Of a stretch of DNA of 64,000 nt, positions 37,424 through 45,040 are shown one piece after another (the first letter of the stretch is position 1; each line of letters begins with the position of its first letter). Below the pieces are notes generated by a model. That model had not been told where the DNA came from. It saw only the letters and a list, made by a program, of their open reading frames with translations, and did no database searches. The position numbers were made by a program, and so were the translations under genes. The stretch comes from Isosphaeraceae bacterium (GTDB lineage Bacteria > Planctomycetota > Planctomycetia > Isosphaerales > Isosphaeraceae): NCBI GenBank assembly GCA_026004735.1, contig BPJS01000001.1, positions 2,801,641-2,865,640 of the forward strand, read 5' to 3'.

Positions 37424-38146
37424 ATGAGGGCTTTGACTCGACGGCGTGCGCTGCTGGGGTTGATCGCTGGCCTCGTTCTGGGGGCCGCGGCTCCGGGCCG
37501 GGCCGACCTGATCCCGCTATCGCGGAACATCACCCAGAACGGCAACGCCGATTTGTCGGGACAGTTATGCGTCGAGGTTACGGACCTTGGGGGAGGCGTC
37601 ATTCAGTTCCTCGCCCAGAACGCCGCGGGTGGCGTGGCGTCAGCCATTCAAGCTTTTTCGATTGAGTTGGGCGGGCTGAACTGGACGGCGGCGTCCTTAG
37701 TCGAAGGGCCCGGCACCAAGTTTCAATTCGACACGAACTACAACTTGCCAGGGGGAAACACCCTGTCGCCGCCGTTCGACGAAACCTTTGCCATTGTGCG
37801 TCGGGGCGGAGCCGCCAATGGAATCAATCCCGGTGAATACGCGGGCTTTCAGCTGGTGACGACGGTCTCGTTCGCGGACATGCTCTCGGCGATCGCAAAC
37901 GGAGTTGTGCGTCTGGGGGTGCATGTGCAGTCGATCGGGTCGACCGGCGGGAGCGATTCTTACATCAACTCGACGGTGGTTCCCGAACCGAGCGGGCTGG
38001 TTCTGGCCGTTGTGGGCGTGGGAGCGTTGGGCCTGATGGGTTGCCGCCGACGGCGCTCCAGGTCCGGGTCGGCTCTGCAGGCTGTGCCCGGCTGCCGGGC
38101 GGAGTTGTGTGGCCCTGTTTCCGGCCAAAATACGGTCGGTGATTAG
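37424..38146 (+). CDS. PEP-CTERM sorting-domain exported protein
   Basis: The 240-residue protein has a signal peptide (RRRALLGLIAGLVLGAAA) and a C-terminal PEP-CTERM signal: VPEPSGLVLAVVGVGALGL followed by arginines (CRRRRSR). PEP-CTERM tails are recognised by exosortase, which anchors or releases proteins at the surface, often in biofilm-forming Gram-negatives and in planctomycetes. About 34 further residues after the arginine cluster are unusual and may be read-through of a weak 3' end. The middle is a beta-rich region without a known family. GAGAGGA lies upstream of the start. Confidence 0.85.
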   Translation: MRALTRRRALLGLIAGLVLGAAAPGRADLIPLSRNITQNGNADLSGQLCVEVTDLGGGVIQFLAQNAAGGVASAIQAFSIELGGLNWTAASLVEGPGTKFQFDTNYNLPGGNTLSPPFDETFAIVRRGGAANGINPGEYAGFQLVTTVSFADMLSAIANGVVRLGVHVQSIGSTGGSDSYINSTVVPEPSGLVLAVVGVGALGLMGCRRRRSRSGSALQAVPGCRAELCGPVSGQNTVGD

Positions 38147-38233
38147 CCGGTGTGGCGTGGCCCGCGATTGCACGCGCCGGGGCACGGGTCGCCGATTGCT
38201 CAGGCCATCCGAAGTCGTCCTACCCGCCGCGAT

Positions 38234-38274
38234 GGCCGCCGCGCGCCTCTCTAGACAGAGAGGCGACGGCGGCC
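38234..38274. terminator. Long interrupted hairpin between convergent genes
   Basis: GGCCGCCG pairs with CGGCGGCC (8 bp). After a small internal loop (CG/A), CGCCTCTCT pairs with AGAGAGGCG (9 bp) around the tetraloop AGAC. It spans the stop codon of the minus-strand dehydrogenase and lies just beyond the plus-strand PEP-CTERM gene, so it could end transcripts from both sides. There is no U-tract. Confidence 0.5.
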
Positions 38275-39249
38275 GGGCGGAATCCGATCGAGGTTGACTG
38301 GACACCGGGGAGGTTGTCCCAGAAGCAGCCGCCGGGCTTCCTCGGCGGCCTTGCGGCGCATCTCGGCAAACCCTTCGACGGTGTAGAACGCCGCATGGGG
38401 CGTGAAGATGATTCGGGGATGGAGTCGAAGCCGGTCATCGTCGAGCGGTTCGCGCTCGACCACATCGAGGGCCGCCGCGGCAACGCGGCCTGAATCGAGC
38501 GCCTCGCGTAGCGCCTCCTGATCGATGACCGGACCCCGAGCCGTGTTGACCAGGATCATCCCTGGCCGGGCCGCCGCCAGAGACTCCCGATTGATGAGAT
38601 GATGGCTGGTCGGGTTCAGGTCGCAGTGGAGTGAAACGAAGTCGGACTGGGCCATCAGGTCGCCGAGACTGCCGACTTGGCGGATTCCCAGGGCCTTGTC
38701 GACCCCCGGCCGGGCAAAAGGGTCGTAGTACGCGATTTCCAGCCCCAAGGGCTTGGCCCGAAGGGCCAGAGCGGTGCCGATCCGGCCGATCCCGACAATG
38801 CCGAGCGTCTTGCCGCGGAGCCGAGGGGCTCCCCAGATCGTCCGATAATGCCAGGAACCGCCGCGGATCGCCGCGTGGCAGTCGATGAGCTTGCGGGCAG
38901 CGGCCAGCAGCAGCATCAGGGCATGATCGGCCACGTCCTCGGTGCCATAGTCGGGGACGTTGCAGACGACGATTCCGCGCGCAGCCGCAGCCTCGATGTC
39001 CAGATTGTTGAAGCCGACACCGGCACGGACGATGCCGACGCAGCGCTCGAGGCGGTCGAACGTCAGAGCGCCGATGTGGGGGATGTCGTGATAGACCAAC
39101 AGAATCGACGCATCCTCGACCCTGCCGGCCAAGTCGGCCTCAGACCAGCCGCCCAAGCATTCGAGCGTGGCCAGATCGCCCAGGACAGGAGCTTCGATCT
39201 CAGTTTCCGCAAGAAAATCGGTGACAACGACCCGAAACGGCGGAGGCAT
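38251..39249 (-). CDS. D-isomer-specific 2-hydroxyacid dehydrogenase
   Basis: The 332-residue protein has the NAD-binding GIVGIGRIGTALALRA, the catalytic Arg in VNTARGPVID, Glu in DVVEREPL and His in TPHAAFY. The N-terminal VVVTDFLAETEIEAPVL segment resembles the CtBP-like subgroup often called C-terminal binding protein dehydrogenases. It would interconvert a 2-keto acid and a D-2-hydroxy acid; the substrate is open. The start at 39249 begins at the domain; a longer reading from 39321 overlaps the upstream gene. It is probably in an operon with the small membrane protein 46 nt upstream. Confidence 0.9.
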   Translation of the reverse strand: MPPPFRVVVTDFLAETEIEAPVLGDLATLECLGGWSEADLAGRVEDASILLVYHDIPHIGALTFDRLERCVGIVRAGVGFNNLDIEAAAARGIVVCNVPDYGTEDVADHALMLLLAAARKLIDCHAAIRGGSWHYRTIWGAPRLRGKTLGIVGIGRIGTALALRAKPLGLEIAYYDPFARPGVDKALGIRQVGSLGDLMAQSDFVSLHCDLNPTSHHLINRESLAAARPGMILVNTARGPVIDQEALREALDSGRVAAAALDVVEREPLDDDRLRLHPRIIFTPHAAFYTVEGFAEMRRKAAEEARRLLLGQPPRCPVNLDRIPPGRRRLSV

Positions 39250-39295
39250 GGCTGGCCCAGGATGATCCAGGGAAAGAGACGTTCGGATGGTGGAG

Positions 39296-39913
39296 TCAGA
39301 TAGACCGGACAAACCAGGCAAGGATTTCGGACGGGTCGGCGACGGCCAGGGTTAGCTCGCGACCGTCGGCGGCGCGGATCACCAGGCGGCCGGGCCAACC
39401 CAGGAGGAAGCTACCGAGGACGGCTCGGGCTGGTTCGATGCGAAGGCTGCGAAGCTCGGTGCGGGGGATTCGGCAGGGTTCGGCGTCCCAGTTGCAGGGG
39501 TAATGGGTCAAGGACTGGCTGGTCAGGACGAGGGTGCCCGGCCGCCAGCCCTGGGCCGAGCGAATCCGGGCCGGGCAGGATGCTTCCAGGGATTCGCCCG
39601 GCGCGAGGTGGAAGGCCAGGGGCGTGGCCTCGGTTCTGCCGGAGCCGGGATGGTACCAGACACCGGCCAGAGGGCGCAGCACGAAGCGGACCAGGGCATC
39701 GAGGCCGACGCTGGCCAGCGCGGCGACCAGCAGCGCCAGCACCAAGGCGTAGGGGGTGAAATCGAGGAAGGCTTCGAATTTAGCGGCGGGGCCAGCCAGT
39801 CGAAGTTGATGGCGGGTCTTGTGAAAGGCGGTAAACTGTTGGATGGCGAACGTGACGAGAAAGATGCGGCCGAAGACAGCGGCGAAGGCGAGCCGCAGGG
39901 GTGGCGTCCGCAT
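39296..39913 (-). CDS. Membrane-associated protein of unknown function
   Basis: The protein of about 205 residues has two hydrophobic helices, near residues 8-22 (LAFAAVFGRIFLVTFAI) and 55-75 (ALVLALLVAALASVGLDAL). A soluble C-terminal half with a PH-like beta pattern follows (GTLVLTSQSLTHYP; GRLVIRAADGRELTLAVADP). No family is recognised. The start at 39913 is chosen because the upstream in-frame extension to 40171 is low-complexity and lacks membrane features. It precedes the 2-hydroxyacid dehydrogenase on the same strand. Confidence 0.6.
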   Translation of the reverse strand: MRTPPLRLAFAAVFGRIFLVTFAIQQFTAFHKTRHQLRLAGPAAKFEAFLDFTPYALVLALLVAALASVGLDALVRFVLRPLAGVWYHPGSGRTEATPLAFHLAPGESLEASCPARIRSAQGWRPGTLVLTSQSLTHYPCNWDAEPCRIPRTELRSLRIEPARAVLGSFLLGWPGRLVIRAADGRELTLAVADPSEILAWFVRSI

Positions 39914-40188
39914 GGGAGTTGAGTCGATTGCGGGGTTCGAGGCTGCGGAGCGGCCGTTGCGGGGCCAGGTGGACCAGCCCGCACGGTGATTGAGGCTTTT
40001 ATGGTGACCGAGTTGGACGTCGAGGTCCAGAGGACAGCCGGGGCACCTGCCGGACGGGGGGGAGGGCCGGGGTCGCCGCCGGTCGGGGCTGAGGGAGCTG
40101 TCGGTCGAGGCTGCCGGATGGGGGGCCGGGTGGGTTATGGTGACGACTGCGACGTCGGGATGTGGGTTCAAGATTCGGAGCAGGCTCG

Positions 40189-40983
40189 ATGAAGCGGACC
40201 AAGGAGCGGCTCGCGCGGGGAGAGGTGATCAAGGGATTTGGTCTAGGGCAGTTGATCTCGCCCAAGTTTGTCGAGGTTGTGGGGGTCCAGGGTGGGTTTG
40301 ACGTGTTGTGGTTGGATCATGAGCATGGCGGAATCACGTTGAAGGATGTGGAGCTGGCGACGCTCGCGGCGCGGGCGTATGGCCTGGAGTCCTTTGTGCG
40401 GACGCCGGCGACCGACTATGCGCAGGTGATGCGTTGGCTGGAGGCGGGCGCCGGGGGTGTGATGATCAGCATGGTCCGCACGGAGGACGAGGCCGAGCAG
40501 GCGGTGCGGTGGGTCAAGTTTGCGCCGCGGGGCCAGCGGGGCCTGAATGGCAGCAACCGCGATGGGCGGTTTGGGCTGGAGCCGCTGGCCGAGTATGTGG
40601 CCAGGGCGAATGCGGAGACGTTTGTGGGGGTTCAGATCGAGACGGCCGAGGCGCTGGACCGCGTAGAAGCGATCGCGCGGGTGCCGGATGTCGACTTGGT
40701 GTTTGTCGGGCCGGTGGATCTCAGCCAGGTCTTGGGTCGTACCGGGCAGTTCGACCATCCGGATTGTCTTGGGGCGATCGAGCGGATTGCGTCGGCGTGT
40801 CGCTCGGCGGGCAAACCCTGGGGGATCGTACCGCAGGGTCCGGACCATGCGCGGCGGATGCGGCAGTGGGGCTGCCAACTGTTTGTGTTTGGGTTTGATA
40901 TCCGGGTCGTGCATGCCGGGATCGCGGCGACCCGGGAGCGGTACGAGACGTTGTACGAGCCGGTTGGGACAGGGCTTATCTGA
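40189..40983 (+). CDS. HpcH/HpaI-family class II aldolase
   Basis: The 264-residue protein resembles 4-hydroxy-2-oxoheptanedioate and 2-keto-3-deoxy-rhamnonate aldolases. Landmarks are FDVLWLDHEHGGIT, LESFVRTPATDYAQVMRWLE, GAGGVMISMVRTEDEA, VQIETAEALDRVEAIA and DLVFVGPVDLSQVLG, which carry the metal-binding Glu and Asp. It should cleave or form 2-keto-hydroxy acids with pyruvate and a divalent metal. GGAG lies 8 nt before the ATG at 40189. Its last 8 bases overlap the end of the convergent gene. Confidence 0.88.
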   Translation: MKRTKERLARGEVIKGFGLGQLISPKFVEVVGVQGGFDVLWLDHEHGGITLKDVELATLAARAYGLESFVRTPATDYAQVMRWLEAGAGGVMISMVRTEDEAEQAVRWVKFAPRGQRGLNGSNRDGRFGLEPLAEYVARANAETFVGVQIETAEALDRVEAIARVPDVDLVFVGPVDLSQVLGRTGQFDHPDCLGAIERIASACRSAGKPWGIVPQGPDHARRMRQWGCQLFVFGFDIRVVHAGIAATRERYETLYEPVGTGLI

Positions 40984-42247
40984 GGCCGCGGAGGTCGACC
41001 GCGGAGCGGCGGAGCTGGCCTTGCTCGACGAATTCGGCCAGGCCGTCGGCCACCTCGCGGCGGAGCCGATCGCGAAAGCTGGGGGGGGCTTCGCGGTCGA
41101 TCCAGTGATAGGCGGCGTCGACCAGGCCGCGTGAGCCCATGGAGCGAGCGACGGCCGAGAGGGCGGCCAGCCGTAGGTTGGGATCGGGGGCGATCGTGAT
41201 GGCCGCGCGGGCATCTTCGAAGCGTCCGCAGGCCATCAGGCTGTCGAGCAGGAGGGCGGCGGCGGTGAGGCGTGGGCCGGTCAGGGGGATACGGGTGACC
41301 GTTTCCAGCGCCTCCTGGAACGAGGTGGTGGCGTCGGCATCGAGTCGGTCGAAGGCTTGGGCTTGGGCGATGACGACAAGGGCTTCGGCGCGCGAAGGCA
41401 GGTGGGGCCAGGTGTGGGCGATTTCCCGAGCGCGGCGGTATTGATGCGAGGCCGCGGCGAGGGTGACCAGCTCGACGAGGGTTCGATCGCGGAAGGCTGG
41501 CAGCGGGATTCGCAGGAGTGTGGTCTGGGCCGCGACGAGGAACCGGTCGGCGCGGTCTCGGAAGGGGGAATCGACCTGGTCGATCAGGGGACTAGCACCG
41601 GTCGATTCGACCAAGTAGCGGGCGACGTCCTGGCTCTTTTTGGCGAGTGCGATGACCACGCGGGCCAGAGCGGCGCTGCGGTAGTTTTCGCTCTCGATCT
41701 GGGTGGCAAGAGCCTCGGCCAGACCGAAGGCGTCGAGCGCCCGATCGAGAGACTCGAGGCGTTCGGTGTCAGTTCGGACGGCCGGCCCGCTGGCATCCGG
41801 AAGCAGGCCAAACTCGGCAGGGCCGCGAGCGCCGATAATGCCCCGCTGGGTAATTTGCTCGGAGAGGGCGAGCGCGGTCGCTGCTGCGGCATCGAGGCGG
41901 ACGTCGCGGAGGCCGCGCTGGGGGATCTCGAGTGCGGCCTGGCCGGCGCCACGAATAGCCTCCAAGGCCGAGTCGAGGCTCTGGCTGAGGAGGAACGCGC
42001 GAGCTGCGCGCTCCAGTTCTCGGGAGCGCTCGGCGGGGTCCTGAATCAGCGAGGAAGCGTCGAGGAGCTGACGCTCCAGCCGCTCCAGAACCCGAGAGTC
42101 GTCGGGTGGCTGGGGGGACGAAGCGGCGCTGTCGGGGCGAATCGGCAGGCCCGGAGTCTGTTGACCTAGGCTGGGCAGGGCCGATGCCAGCGCCAGCCCG
42201 AGGGACAGACAGCCGAGGGTTGAACCGGAGGCAGGGTGTCGCATCAT
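40976..42247 (-). CDS. Exported helical-repeat protein of unknown function
   Basis: The 423-residue protein has a signal peptide (CLSLGLALASALPSLG) and then consists almost entirely of alpha-helices. They include ALVVIAQAQAFDRLDADATT, HTWPHLPSRAEAL and FEDARAAITIAPDPNLRLAAL, reminiscent of TPR/HEAT-like solenoids. No catalytic motif is visible. It may be a periplasmic scaffold. It converges on the aldolase gene with an 8-bp overlap. Confidence 0.7.
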   Translation of the reverse strand: MMRHPASGSTLGCLSLGLALASALPSLGQQTPGLPIRPDSAASSPQPPDDSRVLERLERQLLDASSLIQDPAERSRELERAARAFLLSQSLDSALEAIRGAGQAALEIPQRGLRDVRLDAAAATALALSEQITQRGIIGARGPAEFGLLPDASGPAVRTDTERLESLDRALDAFGLAEALATQIESENYRSAALARVVIALAKKSQDVARYLVESTGASPLIDQVDSPFRDRADRFLVAAQTTLLRIPLPAFRDRTLVELVTLAAASHQYRRAREIAHTWPHLPSRAEALVVIAQAQAFDRLDADATTSFQEALETVTRIPLTGPRLTAAALLLDSLMACGRFEDARAAITIAPDPNLRLAALSAVARSMGSRGLVDAAYHWIDREAPPSFRDRLRREVADGLAEFVEQGQLRRSAVDLRGLR

Positions 42248-42435
42248 GACGTTGGGGCACCGACTCGGGAGGAGCCGCGGGCAGTCCGGGGCGGCTCGGA
42301 GCAGACCGACCGCTATCGAAGCGTGGCTCCCGGGGTCAGGGCGGTCAAGTTCCGGCAGCTGCGGGCGGTCGGGAATTCCGGCGAATCAAGCATAACCGGC
42401 GGAATTTACGGAACCGGCAGGTCATAATAACGATC

Positions 42436-42870
42436 ATGAACCAGGCCACGTCCCAGCCCGCCGGTCGGTTCCTCGGACCCCACGGCTTGCCGTGGGCCGC
42501 AGGGGCAGCGGTGGCGGTGCTGATTGGGTTCGTGGCCTGGGAAGCGATCACGACGGCTCCGGTCCGGGAGGCTGTCCGGGCCTACACGGCGTTGATCGCG
42601 GCCGCGAACCGCGGCGATTGGGAGACGGCTTGCGCGTTGTGCTCCGACCGATATCGCGCCGTCCAGCCGATCGAACCGGCCGAAGAAGGCGGAATGGTCG
42701 GTTTGCCCCGCGTTATCCACAAAAACTTCCGGGCCTGGCAGGCTGGCTCCGACGTCTTGCTCTGCCCGACCGACCCCCGGGAGCGGGTTCGACCGGTTTA
42801 TCGGCTGGTTCGAGACAAAGGCCAGTGGAAGTTCGACGGGCTGGCCGGGCACCTCGAGCGCTCACGATGA
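42436..42870 (+). CDS. Small membrane-anchored NTF2-like protein
   Basis: The 144-residue protein has one N-terminal transmembrane helix (WAAGAAVAVLIGFVAWEAI). The domain after it has VRAYTALIAAANRGDWETAC at its start and YRLVRDKGQWKFDGL at its end, the layout of NTF2-like/DUF4878 domains. These often bind ligands or act in lipid or wall trafficking. The family call is by pattern only. It lies 79 nt upstream of the epimerase gene. Confidence 0.6.
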   Translation: MNQATSQPAGRFLGPHGLPWAAGAAVAVLIGFVAWEAITTAPVREAVRAYTALIAAANRGDWETACALCSDRYRAVQPIEPAEEGGMVGLPRVIHKNFRAWQAGSDVLLCPTDPRERVRPVYRLVRDKGQWKFDGLAGHLERSR

Positions 42871-42949
42871 GCCGAAGCCGACTAGCCGGCTTGCGGCGAG
42901 GCCGGCGGCGGACCATTCCGACATCGAGACACGGTGAAAGGATGAGGCG

Positions 42950-44257
42950 ATGGGGAGTCTTGTGACCCTGGTTGCCCTGGCGTTGGGCCAGCAAGCGGCG
43001 TCGGCGCTGGACCTCGCGACCGCGCAACGGCTGGGCGACCAGATCGACCACCTGGTCCGCGAGGAATTGACCCGGCACTGGTATCCGGCGACCCTCGACC
43101 GGGTCCGCGGCGGGTTCCAGCAACACAGGACCCGAAACTGGTCGCCCCTGCCCGACGACGGCGCCTTCGTGGTCTACCAGGCGCGGTTGACCTGGACGGC
43201 GGCTGCTTTTGCCGATTACGCCCCGGAGCATCGCGATGCCTTCCTCGCCTACGTCCGGCACGGCATTGCGTTTCTCGATGGTCCGATGCGCGACCGGGAA
43301 TACGGCGGATTCCACTGGCGGATCCGCGGCGACGGAACGCCCGACGACGAAAAGCACGCATACGGGCTGGCGTTCGTCCTGTACGCGGCGAGCGCAGCCT
43401 ACCGAGTCACGCGCGACCCGCTCGCGCTCAAGGTGGCCCGCGATGCGTTCGACTGGACCGATCGGCACGCCCACGACCCTGAACACGGGGGCTACTTTGA
43501 AGCCCTGCGGCGCGACGGCAGGCCGATCCTCACCTGGGAGCCTGACTCCCCCCTGCCCCGCCGACTCGACCGGATCGGCGTTCTGTATGGCTTGAAGTCA
43601 ATGAATGTTCATATTCATATGCTAGAAGCTCTGGCGGCGTATTCGCAAATGGACGACAGGCCGGTGGTCCGAGAACGGTTGGAGGAGTTGTTGCGGATCG
43701 TGCGCGATCGGATCGCCGTTGAGCCGGGAGCGTTGAATCTTTACTTCACGCGTGACTGGCGCGCGGTCCCGGCTCACGACTCGTTCGGGCACGATGTCGA
43801 GACGGCCTATCTGCTGGTCGAGGCCGCCGAGGCGCTCGGCCTGGGTGAGGATCCGCGAACCTGGGCGGTCGCGCGGTCGCTGGTCGATCATGCACTCGAT
43901 TACGGCTGGGACCCAGACTTCGGCGGGTTCTACGAGAAAGGGGAGGCGTTTGGCCCGGCGCACGATACGACGAAGGTCTGGTGGACCCAGGCCGAGGGGC
44001 TTCAAGCGCTGTTGTTGATGCACCGAAGATACGGGCATGAAACCGACCGCTATGGCCGCGCATTCCTGGATCAATGGCGGTTCATCGAGCGGAACCTGAT
44101 CGACCCGGAGCACGGCGGCTGGTACGAGACCACCACACGCCAGGGGGAGCTAATGGGCGATGGCCGCAAGGCCCAGCCGTGGAAGGCCAACTACCACACA
44201 GCGCGGGCGATGATGAACGTCGCGCGGTGGTTGAAGCAAACCCCACACACGCCCTAG
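42950..44257 (+). CDS. N-acylglucosamine 2-epimerase family protein (exported)
   Basis: The 435-residue protein has a signal peptide and an (alpha/alpha)6-barrel typical of the AGE/cellobiose 2-epimerase family. Landmarks are GGFQQHRTRNWSPLPDD, QARLTWTAAAFADYAP, EYGGFHWRIRGDGTPDDEKH, HDVETAYLLVEAAEALG, KVWWTQAEGLQALLLMHRRY and HGGWYETTT. The histidines and the WWTQAE segment lie where family members hold their active site. It would epimerise a sugar or oligosaccharide at C2; the substrate is not certain. An exported location is less usual for this family. Confidence 0.85.
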   Translation: MGSLVTLVALALGQQAASALDLATAQRLGDQIDHLVREELTRHWYPATLDRVRGGFQQHRTRNWSPLPDDGAFVVYQARLTWTAAAFADYAPEHRDAFLAYVRHGIAFLDGPMRDREYGGFHWRIRGDGTPDDEKHAYGLAFVLYAASAAYRVTRDPLALKVARDAFDWTDRHAHDPEHGGYFEALRRDGRPILTWEPDSPLPRRLDRIGVLYGLKSMNVHIHMLEALAAYSQMDDRPVVRERLEELLRIVRDRIAVEPGALNLYFTRDWRAVPAHDSFGHDVETAYLLVEAAEALGLGEDPRTWAVARSLVDHALDYGWDPDFGGFYEKGEAFGPAHDTTKVWWTQAEGLQALLLMHRRYGHETDRYGRAFLDQWRFIERNLIDPEHGGWYETTTRQGELMGDGRKAQPWKANYHTARAMMNVARWLKQTPHTP

Positions 44258-44412
44258 CCGATTTGGGGGTCGGCCAACGAGGGGAGCGGTTGGGCTGCTG
44301 CCAGGCCGGCCGATCGGGTCGGCTGACTCGACCGCGAACTGCCGTCTCGGTCGATGGGCGGGCCGGGTCTGGTCAGTCGTGGGTAGGGTGTGCGAGGGGG
44401 CGAGCTGAGGGT

Positions 44413-44958
44413 TTAGGCACCCGAACGGCCGATCGGGATGACCTCGATCTCCAGATTGAGGCGACGGGCGATCTCGGCCAGACCGGGGCGCCAGGCGTCG
44501 GGGTCCAGACCGGGAGGGACAACGATGTTGGCCGTCATGGCGAACAGCGGGGTTCCGCTGGTCGGGGCCGGGGAGCATTCGGACTCCATCTCGTCGATGC
44601 TGATGCCTTGAGCCGAGAGATAATGGGCCACTTCGTGGATGATTCCTTCGTGGTCTGCGCCGTGGACGTCGATGCGGTAGGGGACCCAGCCGGGGTGGGG
44701 TTCGGCGGCCAGGGTTCGGGAGGGGCTGAGCGTCAGGGTGTAGCCGCTGGCGGTCAGGCTGGCGAGACTCTGCATCAGAGCGTCGCTGCTCCGTTCGTCG
44801 GGCAACGCGACGAGCATCAGTACGGCGAATTCGCCGCCGAGCCGTGCCATGCGGCTCATCTCGACGTTGCCGCCGTGTTCCAGGACGTGGCCCGTCAACT
44901 TGTCGACTATGCCGATCTGGTCGGGACCGGTCAGGGTCAGGACGACGCGTGCAGGCAT
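44413..44958 (-). CDS. Tandem ACT-domain protein (GcvR-like)
   Basis: The 181-residue protein consists of two ACT domains. The first is VVLTLTGPDQIGIVDKLTGH with VEMSRMARLGGEFAVLMLV; the second is PYRIDVHGADHEGIIHEVAH with SIDEMESECSPAPTSG. This is the GcvR/formyltetrahydrofolate-deformylase-like arrangement, in which ACT domains bind amino acids such as glycine or serine. It is probably a small-molecule-sensing regulator. No glycine-cleavage genes are adjacent. Confidence 0.85.
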   Translation of the reverse strand: MPARVVLTLTGPDQIGIVDKLTGHVLEHGGNVEMSRMARLGGEFAVLMLVALPDERSSDALMQSLASLTASGYTLTLSPSRTLAAEPHPGWVPYRIDVHGADHEGIIHEVAHYLSAQGISIDEMESECSPAPTSGTPLFAMTANIVVPPGLDPDAWRPGLAEIARRLNLEIEVIPIGRSGA

Positions 44959-45040
44959 CGGGAAGGCTCCGGTCGCAGGCTCGGATCATCGTAGGCGACC
45001 GGTGCGGGAAACGCCACGGCGAGGCTGGCCGCCGGGTTGA

